Source: JBHIKY01 sp042139015
Lineage (GTDB): Bacteria > Bacillota > Bacilli > Bacillales > Marinococcaceae
DNA: 11,889 nt
Reading direction: 5' to 3'
NCBI RefSeq assembly: GCF_042139015.1
Contig: NZ_JBHIKY010000045.1
Location: 1-11,889, forward strand
This document shows positions 1-5,172 of this stretch, piece after piece. Made by a program: the position numbers and the translations under genes. The notes beneath the pieces were generated by a model. The model saw nothing but the letters and a program-made list of their open reading frames with translations, had not been told where the DNA came from and made no database searches. Every line of letters begins with the position of its first letter. The first letter of the stretch is position 1.

Positions 1-564
1 AGAACCGTTCACAAGGACAATGTCATTAAATTTAAATCTAACCGCTATACTGTTCCTTTAGGAACGTATACTCCCTTCGGGGAGAATCTGGTTACTGTTC
101 GTCTAAAGGAAGATCGTGTCATCATTTCTCTTCCTTCGGGAGGGGAACCAATTGCGATTCATTCCCTGGAGATGGAGAAAGGAAAACTAGTCAAAAACAC
201 CAATCATTCTCGTGACCGTGCCAAGGGCCTTGTTGATTATTTCTCAGCTGTAAAGAGCCAATTTGAGGATCAGGAGAAGATTACTTTCTATTTGGAAGAG
301 ATGCAACAGCGCTATCCCCTGTATGTGAGAGATCAACTTCAAGTCTTTCAAAGAGCCGTTCGTGCCTATGAAGCATATAAGGAGGAAGCATTGGAAATCT
401 GTATGAGAGAAAAGCTCTGGAGTGCAAATGACTTCCATGACGTAGCAAAACATGTAGCCAACCTTTCTGAAGCAGGCGCTGCAGGCGCAGAAGAAATATC
501 GATAGCTGATTTTGTATTATGCACATTGGTCATTTGGCTCATTGGACCATTTATTCTAAATTAA
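1..564 (+). pseudogene. istA: IS21-family transposase IstA, C-terminal fragment
   Basis: The frame is open from base 1, so the gene begins outside the window. The first residues (VHKDNVIKFKSNRYTVPLGTY) match the beta-barrel/C-terminal part of IS21-family IstA, a DDE transposase. The later NTNHSRDRAKG and RYPLYVRDQLQ segments are also typical of the family tail. The DDE catalytic core would lie upstream and is not visible. The last 25 or so residues (from about base 490) turn into an unrelated hydrophobic tail, which suggests truncation or a frameshift. An istB helper ATPase normally follows istA directly, but none is present, so this copy is probably inactive. Family assignment is fairly sure; the exact break point is inferred. 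Confidence 0.85.
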
Positions 565-718
565 CCAGTTCCTTCTTATAATTTAAACGAACAACTGCAA
601 GTAGATCGCTGCTCAACAAGCTGCTCAACCAACCATGAAGTAAAAAAAGTATAAGGAGTTGCATCCCCCTCTCCCAATACACTAAGGCAGTAAATAATAT
701 TAAGTTATTCTGTGCGTA

Positions 719-751
719 CTGAAAAGATGGAAACCGCAGCCATCTTTTCGG
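719..751. other. Hairpin in gene-free stretch
   Basis: A 12-bp inverted repeat (719-730 with 740-751, one G-T pair) encloses a 9-base loop. No T-run follows on either strand, so it is not a standard intrinsic terminator. It lies in the gene-free stretch 565-1107, which otherwise contains a 10-bp direct repeat (GCTGCTCAAC at 608 and 620) and the two promoter/hairpin cassettes listed separately. Confidence 0.5.
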
Positions 752-876
752 TAATTACATAAGTATAAGGCTTCTCTAATGAATATTGATAATAATATAA
801 TCTAAATACATTAATCTCGTATTACAGTTGTCCTCCCTGTCTTTTTTATAGTTCCTAAAATGAATGGAGCTTTAAT

Positions 877-909
877 CTTGCAAATCCACTTACAAAATTA
901 TACAATGTA
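877..909 (+). promoter_or_regulatory. Sigma-A-type promoter of upstream RNA cassette
   Basis: TTGCAA (878-883) is followed after exactly 17 bp by TACAAT (901-906), a good vegetative promoter match (4/6 and 5/6). The region 877-909 recurs at 997-1029, exactly 120 bases downstream, with a nearly identical core TTACAA(A/T)ATTATACAATGTA. The predicted start site is near 913, just at the first hairpin. Confidence 0.55.
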
Positions 910-912
910 TCT

Positions 913-990
913 GCGGAGTTTCTCCTCCGCAATCTCACTCTATCTTTGTTAAATGATCGATCAGTACACGCACTGGTCGATCATTTTAAA
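913..990 (+). ncRNA. Candidate small RNA, upstream copy
   Basis: Starting about 7 bases after the promoter there is a hairpin, GCGGAG (913-918) with CTCCGC (925-930). Its loop and 3' arm read TTTCTCCTCC, similar to an anti-Shine-Dalgarno sequence. A 20-base A/T/C-rich linker follows. Then comes a 15-bp stem (951-965 with 972-986, one G-T pair) whose end merges with a short T-run (984-987). No open reading frame of note exists here. The layout of hairpin, unpaired linker and terminator-like hairpin resembles trans-acting sRNAs such as streptococcal csRNAs. The T-run is weak, so transcripts may read on into the next cassette. This is inferred from structure only. Confidence 0.4.
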
Positions 991-996
991 TTACAA

Positions 997-1029
997 CTTG
1001 CACCATAAATTACAATATTATACAATGTA
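997..1029 (+). promoter_or_regulatory. Sigma-A-type promoter of downstream RNA cassette
   Basis: TTGCAC (998-1003), a 17-bp spacer, and TACAAT (1021-1026) form a second copy of the promoter repeat. It differs from the first at one position in the 20-base core and shares the CTTGCA box. It points the same way as the first copy and lies just before another hairpin. Confidence 0.55.
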
Positions 1030-1032
1030 CAT

Positions 1033-1105
1033 ACAGAGTCTTTTATCCACGACTCTCTTGGCCTTTACCTGAGACGGCTTGCCCTTTGCCGTCTCCCCTA
1101 TTTTT
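1033..1105 (+). ncRNA. Candidate small RNA, downstream copy
   Basis: It has the same layout as the upstream cassette but a different sequence. A 6-bp hairpin (AGAGTC 1035-1040 with GACTCT 1051-1056, loop ending in ATCCAC) is followed by a short pyrimidine-rich linker (1057-1070). Then comes a perfect 8-bp stem GAGACGGC/GCCGTCTC (1071-1078 with 1088-1095) and CCCTATTTTT, a credible intrinsic terminator on the plus strand. The 3' end abuts the end of the phage amidase relic, which is transcribed toward it. The terminator could therefore serve the amidase region instead, but the T-run is on the plus strand. Confidence 0.45.
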
Positions 1106-1107
1106 AA

Positions 1108-1960
1108 TTATTCCTTATTTGGAAGCTTATCCAATACTCCTACGTTTTCTATAACAGAAGCAGTCTGTTCTCGAGAAATTTTTGTCTTGGTTCTTTTCCG
1201 GTAAATACACCTTTGCGAGTTGCTTTCTCCCAAGATTCTGCATGACGTTGTTGCGGGGTTTGAGATAGTTCATCTTCCTTTATGGCTTCAAAGGCAAGTT
1301 TGGCTACAATCAAGATTGCTTTGCTCATATCCATTTTGCCATTCCTGATATCGCCCCCATGATTTTTATCTAAAACTCCTTGCTCATGTAGCTGCTCCAT
1401 CATTGTGGCCACTTCTTCCGTATTCGTCTTATTCATATTCAAGAAAATCTCCTCCTCTTTTGGTTCTGCCTCTTTTGGCAATCTCAGCACCTCTTCCAGT
1501 TTGTTCAACGTTTTCGGGCTAGCTAATCCATCACAACCAAACCATATCGGCCTTGAAGTTCTTCGACTGCTTCCTCTGTCTCTTCGCCAAAATGACCATC
1601 TGCCCCAAAATCGGCATCACTGTTTACACAGATCTCTATTCCAATACTGACGCTGTTACCGCCCCTTGCATGCCATCCTTTTTCAGTGATTGGCAAGTGC
1701 TGAATGATTTGTTTATCATCTATACTATAATGCCAGGATGTCTCAGCATCCTCAGCGCCACCTTTAGCATAACGTGAGTGCATTTCAGCATCCGCGCCTG
1801 CATCTTTATTAGCCGTTTCATGAACTGTGATGTAACGGGGATAAATTCGCGTCTCAGGACGGTTCCTGTTCGACTTTGGAATGAAGTCTTTTTTATCTGC
1901 GTCCTTAAGCCCCCTTGTTCTTATCATTATCGTAATAACTTCGATCTTTGAAGATTTCAA
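1108..1960 (-). pseudogene. Phage N-acetylmuramoyl-L-alanine amidase, broken
   Basis: This is a relic of a phage endolysin that cleaves the amide bond between muramic acid and the stem peptide. The N-terminal part reads YITVHETAN, DAEMHSRYAKGG, SWHYSIDD, IIQHLPITEKGWHA and SIGIEICVNSD, all typical of the amidase_2 fold of CwlA/XlyA-type lysins. After DADF the frame passes directly into GADGHFGEETEEAVEELQ, a peptidoglycan-binding repeat. The rest of the catalytic domain, including its late zinc ligand, is therefore deleted. A one-base loss near 1523 breaks the frame inside VVDGLASPKTLNKL. A second shift near 1190 separates TGKEP from ISREQTASVIENVGVLDKL, after which the stop lies at 1108. The original start is uncertain. 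The gene follows the holin relic, as in phage lysis cassettes, and it cannot give a working enzyme. Confidence 0.85.
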
Positions 1961-2185
1961 TAGCTTTTTGCAAGGGACCTGGAACGGGCATGCCTAATCT
2001 TCCTAAGTTTTCTGATATGCTGATGAATTCATTTACAAGGTAATAAAGAATGGTGGCCACCACTACTGAAACTTCAAATTCTCCAATAGAAAGGGGTTCG
2101 CCGCAATTTGATCCAGATACACGACATCAATAATGTGAGCAACTGCCACCAATCCAAACATCATCACTTTCTTGGGGATGCCTCT
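1905..2185 (-). pseudogene. Phage holin (toxin-secretion/phage lysis holin family), broken
   Basis: Minus-strand translation gives RGIPKKVMMFGLVAVAHIIDVVYLD in one frame. In another frame it gives SVVVATILYYLVNEFISISE, then NLGRLGMPVPGPLQKAIEIF and a stop at 1905. Together these match the small membrane holin family used by Bacillus phages to release the endolysin, including the characteristic NE.(L/I)SI.EN.GR.G.P.P tail. A frameshift near 2085-2090 splits the two halves. An in-frame stop lies directly before RGIP, so the first membrane segment is missing. Its 3' end overlaps the beginning of the amidase reading frame. Lysis genes normally sit after the tail genes, which are absent here. Confidence 0.75.
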
Positions 2186-2205
2186 TTAATTCAAAACTTT
2201 CTAAT

Positions 2206-2237
2206 AAAAAAAGAACCTACTCTACTGAGAATGGTTC
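2206..2237 (-). terminator. Intrinsic terminator after xtrA
   Basis: On the minus strand GAACC pairs with GGTTC (2233-2237 with 2213-2217), with an inner three-pair stem, followed directly by seven Ts (2212-2206). It lies about 80 bases after the xtrA stop and just before the holin relic, so it probably ends the xtrA transcript. Confidence 0.6.
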
Positions 2238-2317
2238 ACCGATGATTTCTTCATTATACTATTATTAATAAATATTTTATAAAACTGCTTTTCAAAAATT
2301 CTATTATTGTCTTTTTA

Positions 2318-2548
2318 TTAGCAAACAAATTCCAATTTGACAAATTTAAAATTACTCCCCCCATCGTATTTAATCCTCTTAACTTTTCCTTGATGTGTCA
2401 CAATCTTTGTCTCACCGTGTTCCGGAAGCAAAGTTGCTCTAGCTCGTCCCTCACACTCCACTATCGCAAAAGAGGAATTTTGTTCCATTATATCAAGATT
2501 TAGTGCCCCCGTCTTTGGATCTACGTATAAATCTTTTAATCTTTTCAT
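2318..2548 (-). CDS. xtrA: XtrA/YqaO-family phage protein
   Basis: This is a 76-residue protein of unknown biochemical role, found in PBSX-like and skin-like prophages of Bacillus. The family signature is clear in the second half: LPEHGETKIVTHQGKVKRI (about residues 41-59). The length fits the family. The reading frame is intact, unlike most phage genes around it. An ATG start follows a GAGAGGGG ribosome site at good spacing, and a promoter-like sequence lies about 40 bases further upstream. In known prophages this gene follows the dnaC-like and rusA-like genes and closes the early/middle region, the same order as here. Whether the lone gene still has a use is unknown. Confidence 0.8.
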   Translation of the reverse strand: MKRLKDLYVDPKTGALNLDIMEQNSSFAIVECEGRARATLLPEHGETKIVTHQGKVKRIKYDGGSNFKFVKLEFVC

Positions 2549-2588
2549 AAAAGCCCCTCTCTGATATTTTCTTCTAAAATAAACTTTT

Positions 2589-2616
2589 ACTATAAAACAT
2601 AATAAATTTTTGTCGA
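2589..2616 (-). promoter_or_regulatory. Probable sigma-A promoter of xtrA
   Basis: On the minus strand TCGACA (2616-2611, 5/6 match to TTGACA) is followed after 16 bp by TATAGT (2594-2589, 5/6). The spacing is slightly short but acceptable. The site is upstream of xtrA and divergent from the gene at 2643. Confidence 0.45.
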
Positions 2617-2642
2617 AATAAGTAGTAAGGAGTCGATGAAGG

Positions 2643-2957
2643 GTGAAAAATATAAAAAATAGAGACGTCGTTAAAGCAATCGATAAATTTTATACCATGT
2701 TGGATTTTTACACTGATAATACATATGCTGTGCCAAAATTTAAAAACTTTTTTAGATTCTTTCTCCGACTGGAGGGTGATAGCCGTCCACTCCCCTCTTT
2801 AGAATTAATGGCTGTTTTAAAAGAAAAGAAACCAACTGTATTTTATTATTTGAAGAAAGACGGAGCAAATGATAAGGTCATAGGGATATTAACTGACTCA
2901 CCAATGTCTTATGAGATAGCAGAAAAAAGAATTAATCATTACATAGATGGTTTTTAG
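2643..2957 (+). CDS. Hypothetical protein, 104 residues
   Basis: I do not recognise this protein. It is intact and begins with GTG about 10 bases after AAGGAG, a strong ribosome site. An upstream ATG at 2637 in another frame would give only a few residues. The product has no signal peptide or membrane segment. It is rich in lysine and aromatic residues, with a dense aromatic stretch (KFKNFFRFFLRLEG, about residues 32-45) and a possible compact alpha/beta ending (SYEIAEKRINHYIDGF). It lies on the plus strand inside a minus-strand phage relic, diverges from xtrA, and ends 3 bases before the stop of the facing remnant. This placement is typical of a prophage cargo gene, but no function can be inferred. 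Confidence 0.6.
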   Translation: MKNIKNRDVVKAIDKFYTMLDFYTDNTYAVPKFKNFFRFFLRLEGDSRPLPSLELMAVLKEKKPTVFYYLKKDGANDKVIGILTDSPMSYEIAEKRINHYIDGF

Positions 2958-2960
2958 TTT

Positions 2961-3143
2961 TCACCTTTGTCGAGGCCATGTATGATTGGCCTTCCTCCTG
3001 GATCCCCGTTTAAATTTTCGTTGTTCCTTAATTTGCTCAACCCACGCTTTATCTGCTGCAGACATTGGTCTGCTGATAACTTCACTCGGGAGCTCTTCTT
3101 TTACTACATGCTTTTGCCAATTAATTGATTCATTGACTTCATC
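2961..3143 (-). pseudogene. Small phage gene remnant downstream of rusA
   Basis: After the rusA stop, one minus-strand frame stays open for about 60 codons. It reads VNESINWQKHVVKEELPSEV, then ISRPMSAADKAWVEQIKEQR and KFKRGSRRKANHTWPRQR before a stop at 2961. The charged, helix-like composition looks coding. A GAGGAG site followed by an ATG lies at its front, but that ATG is in a different frame and meets a stop within 13 codons. The start has therefore probably been lost through a frameshift. I do not recognise the family. Its position between rusA and xtrA fits a small early phage gene. Confidence 0.35.
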
Positions 3144-3146
3144 TCC

Positions 3147-3521
3147 TCAAAGTGCTTTTATTATTACCTCAGCACGTCCTTCTCCTTTTTCACATTGACA
3201 CTTGTTTAGGGCATGGACTGGATCGGCCTATCATCCTTGTAAGCAATTCTATTCAAACCATCTGTAATACTCTTGGCGTAATTATCAATATCTCCTTGAT
3301 TGCCGCCACAAAGAAAAATATATATCTACAGAAACAGGTCATTAATTGGAATGACTTGTTGGCCTCTCACTGTCCAGCCTATAAGCGATTTATAATTCAG
3401 ATACCGTTGTAGCGTTCTTTTTAACATGAGCCCCGCGTCTGGTCATTCTGACAGCAGGGACAGCTCTCCCTGGGATTACTATCCTTATAGGATTTTTTAA
3501 AGCATGCTGGTCGCTTCTCAT
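3147..3521 (-). pseudogene. rusA: RusA-family Holliday junction resolvase, broken
   Basis: RusA enzymes cut four-way DNA junctions during phage recombination and replication. The start (ATG at 3521) reads IRIVIPGRAVPAVRMTRRG, the usual beta strand and PxxRPR-like opening. After a frameshift near 3410 the text continues QRYLNYKSLIGW. It then meets a TAG at 3328-3326, followed by LCGGNQGDIDNYAKSITDGL and NRIAYKDDRPI. The acidic residues of the GDIDN and KDD motifs and the conserved lysine are still present. A further shift near 3210 leads to CEKGEGRAEVIIKAL and a stop at 3147. Total length matches a complete family member of about 125 codons, so it decayed in place by point events rather than by truncation. 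A GTGAGG ribosome site precedes it. The skin-element counterpart is yqaN. Confidence 0.85.
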
Positions 3522-3616
3522 CTGTTACATCCTCACTTCTCTTGATTCAGTTCTCAACCAAATTCTCTTCTTTGTTACAAACCCCTAATTTTGAATTAAA
3601 AGGCTTTTGCTCTAAA

Positions 3617-3644
3617 ACTCTTTGTAATTATTTTTCATATGTTA
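3617..3644 (+). promoter_or_regulatory. Possible sigma-K promoter of yjcZ-like gene
   Basis: CATATGTTA (3636-3644) fits the sigma-K -10 consensus CATANNNTA, and an AC (3617-3618) lies 17 bases before it, as in the sigma-K -35. It is positioned directly before the small sporulation-type gene, which would give a leader of only about 15 bases. The match rests on few bases, so it is tentative. Confidence 0.4.
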
Positions 3645-3652
3645 TTACAAAG
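3620..3652. repeat. 9-bp inverted repeat over promoter and ribosome site
   Basis: CTTTGTAAT (3620-3628) is repeated perfectly inverted as ATTACAAAG (3644-3652), with 15 bases between. The arms flank the proposed -10 element, and the right arm overlaps the ribosome site. It could be a repressor operator, or a hairpin if transcription starts further upstream. Confidence 0.5.
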
Positions 3653-3665
3653 GGGGGTGCACTCG

Positions 3666-3758
3666 ATGTCTGATTTTAAGAGAGATAACTTTGCGTTAAT
3701 TGTTGTATTGTTTATCTTGTTAGTAATTGTTGGCGCTGCTTTTGTTAAGTCTTATTAA
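3666..3758 (+). CDS. YjcZ-family sporulation peptide, 30 residues
   Basis: This is a very small membrane peptide. The opening MSDFKRDNFALIVV is followed by LFILLVIVGAAFVKSY. The FALIVVLFILL(V/I)IVGA core is the hallmark of the YjcZ family, short single-pass peptides often present in several copies in Bacillaceae and tied to sporulation. Residues 9-26 form one hydrophobic membrane helix. An AAGGGGGG ribosome site lies 9 bases before the ATG. A possible sigma-K promoter precedes it and a clear terminator follows, so it is a complete one-gene unit. It is on the strand opposite to the surrounding phage relic and looks undamaged, which suggests later insertion or selection. Its molecular role is unknown. 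Confidence 0.8.
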   Translation: MSDFKRDNFALIVVLFILLVIVGAAFVKSY

Positions 3759-3771
3759 TAAAATCAAGGTA

Positions 3772-3802
3772 ACGAGCGTCTCCCACTGCGCTCGTACTTT
3801 TT
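3772..3802 (+). terminator. Intrinsic terminator of yjcZ-like gene
   Basis: A perfect 7-bp stem ACGAGCG/CGCTCGT (3772-3778 with 3789-3795) is followed by ACTTTTT, 14 bases after the stop codon of the small peptide gene. The stretch 3803-3908 beyond it shows no supported gene. Confidence 0.8.
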
Positions 3803-3908
3803 AATAAATTAATTTTTATAATCAATCGACGCAACTTCCATTAGCTCAGGAAGTCTAACCACTTCTCTTTCAAGTTCCTGCAAAGTAAGTTGATTTTATA
3901 ATCGACCA

Positions 3909-4103
3909 TCAATGGCTAGTAAGAACGCCTACTGTTCTTACTCTTTTGGTATCACTTGTCGTCTGAGTTCCATTCTTTTGAGCCTCCATTTCCTTTAGGA
4001 GCTGCTGGCGTTGGTCCAGCAGCTTCCTTAAGTATTTCTGTCTATTCTCAATCTCTGTTTGAGTTCTATCTCGTAGTAGAAAGTACGCAGCTGTTTTAAG
4101 CAT
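3909..4103 (-). CDS. Small coiled-coil phage protein, 64 residues
   Basis: Its ATG lies within the last codons of the dnaC-like relic (8-base overlap), in the way coupled phage genes are arranged, and a GGAGGG sequence lies within the dnaC tail just before it. Residues 12-43 (RTQTEIENRQKYLRKLLDQR followed by QQLLKEMEAQK) have strong heptad character and would form a charged helix or coiled coil. The last 20 residues are polar and look disordered. I do not recognise a family with confidence. A faint resemblance to the small Fur-regulated basic proteins of Bacillus is not enough for a name. The reading frame is intact, though its 3' end may have been changed, because the following 100 bases hold no matching gene. 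Confidence 0.5.
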   Translation of the reverse strand: MLKTAAYFLLRDRTQTEIENRQKYLRKLLDQRQQLLKEMEAQKNGTQTTSDTKRVRTVGVLTSH

Positions 4104-4781
4104 GTAATCCCTCCAATCGGTGATTAAGCTGAAACTTGTCGCCTTGGATCAGCACCAGGTAATCCTTGCACATCTCATAAATACGAGTAGCGAGAGCTTC
4201 ATCAATCCACCAGCTGATCAATCGGCAACTCAGAAGAAATCATGAATGGTTTATGGTTCAAGTATCGATGATTAATAACTGCATACGTTTGTTCCGCCTG
4301 CCAATCAGTGGCTATGGGCTTACCACTTGCCGGCTTGAACAGATCATCGATGAACAAGACCTCGGCTTTTTTTCATGCGCTCCTGTTTTCCTCTATCTTG
4401 TCGAAATCATCTTTCAAATCATTGAATCCTTCCACATAGGGGAAGTACAGCACAGGCACATGTTTCTTTTTAATCAAATTGTTCGCAATAGCTGTAAGTA
4501 AATGTGTTTTACCGGCCCCTGGTTGTCCTAGCAAGGAAATACTGTTCTGACGCTCAGCCTTCAGGTCTTCGAAACTCAGAAAATAGTTTAACGAGCAGTT
4601 ATATGCTGATTGATGAGCTCGTGTTTTCCTTCGGTCCGAAAGTTCTGGAACCCCGGCTTTCGAAATTTTTCTGTGATCTCACTCGATTTCATGAGCTTCT
4701 GAGATCGGCGCCATGAAATGCAGTCACACTGTACCCAAGCTTCAGACCCGTTTCGTCCAAGTAGGTAACCTGTTGAGACAT
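4096..4781 (-). pseudogene. dnaC: Phage DnaC/YqaM-like helicase-loader ATPase, broken
   Basis: This is a relic of the AAA+ ATPase that loads the replicative helicase on phage DNA. The pieces, in order on the minus strand, are:
- MSQQVTYLDETGLKLG;
- after a shift near 4735, VQCDCISWRRSQKLMKSSEI and TEKFRKPGFQNFRTEGKHEL;
- after another shift, NYFLSFEDLKAERQNSISLL and Walker A GQPGAGKT (near 4506-4529), then NNLIKKKHVPVLYFPYVEGF;
- an in-frame TGA (4375-4373), Walker B VLFIDD, and TYAVINHRYLNHKPFMISSE;
- after a shift near 4200, DEALATRIYEMCKDYLVLIQ and a stop at 4096.

The CDC site and both Walker motifs are family-typical. At least three frameshifts and one stop rule out function. The N-terminal part before MSQQ also seems shortened. 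The skin-element counterpart is yqaM, followed by rusA and xtrA as here. Confidence 0.85.
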
Positions 4782-4804
4782 TAAAACATTATCTCCTCTA
4801 CTAG

Positions 4805-5074
4805 TTAGAATCACATCGAAAAGACGTTGTGAGGCAAAACACTTACAATCTGGATGAATATAACATCAATAAGCATATCCTACCCTTCTTTCAAGCCATC
4901 AAATTAAAAAATGTCAAACCATCCTTATATCAAAAGCTAATTGATCACTTGGCCAATCAAGGATACAGCAAAAATTCAGTATCAGATGTATATTCTCATA
5001 TTAGTAAGAGTATCGAGAAGGATTCTTTGGAGAAATATAATGCTCATATCAGCAAAATAATAGATAATATTTAA
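4805..5074 (+). pseudogene. int: Phage tyrosine integrase, internally deleted
   Basis: The frame opens after a stop at 4802; a GTG at 4829 could serve as a start. Residues such as YNINKHILPFFQAIKLKNVK, PSLYQKLIDHLANQGYSKNS match the SAM-like core-binding domain of Bacillus phage integrases. The text then passes straight into SDVYSHISKSIEKDSLEKYN and a short tail ending KIIDNI. This fits the extreme C-terminus of the same enzymes, where the Y of VYSH is the catalytic tyrosine. The arm-binding N-terminus and nearly all of the catalytic domain (Arg, Lys, His-x-x-Arg) are missing. An in-frame internal deletion is the simplest explanation. The gene converges on glnA, where the phage probably inserted. 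Confidence 0.7.
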
Positions 5075-5081
5075 AATTTTT

Positions 5082-5110
5082 GTGGGCATTTGGTGGGCAG
5101 ACAGTGGGAA
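5082..5110 (+). repeat. Three GTGGG repeats, 11-bp period
   Basis: GTGGGCA (5082-5088), GTGGGCA (5093-5099) and GTGGGAA (5104-5110) are spaced exactly 11 bp apart, one helical turn, between the integrase stop and the glnA terminator. This is the usual place for the attachment region of an integrase gene, so they may be arm-type binding sites. No second attachment copy was found in the window. Confidence 0.45.
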
Positions 5111-5133
5111 TTAATGAATTTCACAAAATTAAC

Positions 5134-5167
5134 AAAAACCCCCGCCGCTTCCTGCGGCAAGGGGTTT
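5134..5167 (-). terminator. glnA terminator
   Basis: Directly after the glnA stop on the minus strand, AAACCCC and GCCGC pair with GCGGC and GGGGTTT around a 5-base loop, with a small bulge, followed by TTTTTG. The stem is GC-rich and strong. The symmetric A and T runs mean it could also stop plus-strand transcription from the integrase side. Confidence 0.85.
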
Positions 5168-5172
5168 CGATT

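Noticed and set aside
796..801. TATAAT on the plus strand, upstream of the RNA cassettes
   Set aside because: The -35 position (TTCTCT) matches in only two bases and there is no extended -10.
877..1029. CRISPR-like or plasmid iteron interpretation of the 120-base repeat
   Set aside because: Only two copies exist, the interval is too long for CRISPR, and the repeat is better explained by two promoters of matching orientation.
2253..2258. Perfect TATAAT on the minus strand between xtrA and holin
   Set aside because: No -35 is visible at the correct distance and a terminator follows within about 20 bases, so it is probably chance in AT-rich DNA.
2986..3412. Plus-strand reading frames of 70 and 86 codons
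   Set aside because: They are antisense to the rusA relic and the remnant after it; the minus strand carries the RusA motifs.
3809..3895. Minus-strand 27-codon segment LTLQELEREVVRLPELMEVA
   Set aside because: It looks like a helical protein tail, perhaps part of a lost phage gene, but it has no start and is too short to assign.
4253..4716. Two plus-strand reading frames of 82 and 70 codons
   Set aside because: They lie opposite the dnaC-like relic, whose minus-strand translation explains the sequence with family motifs; these frames show none.
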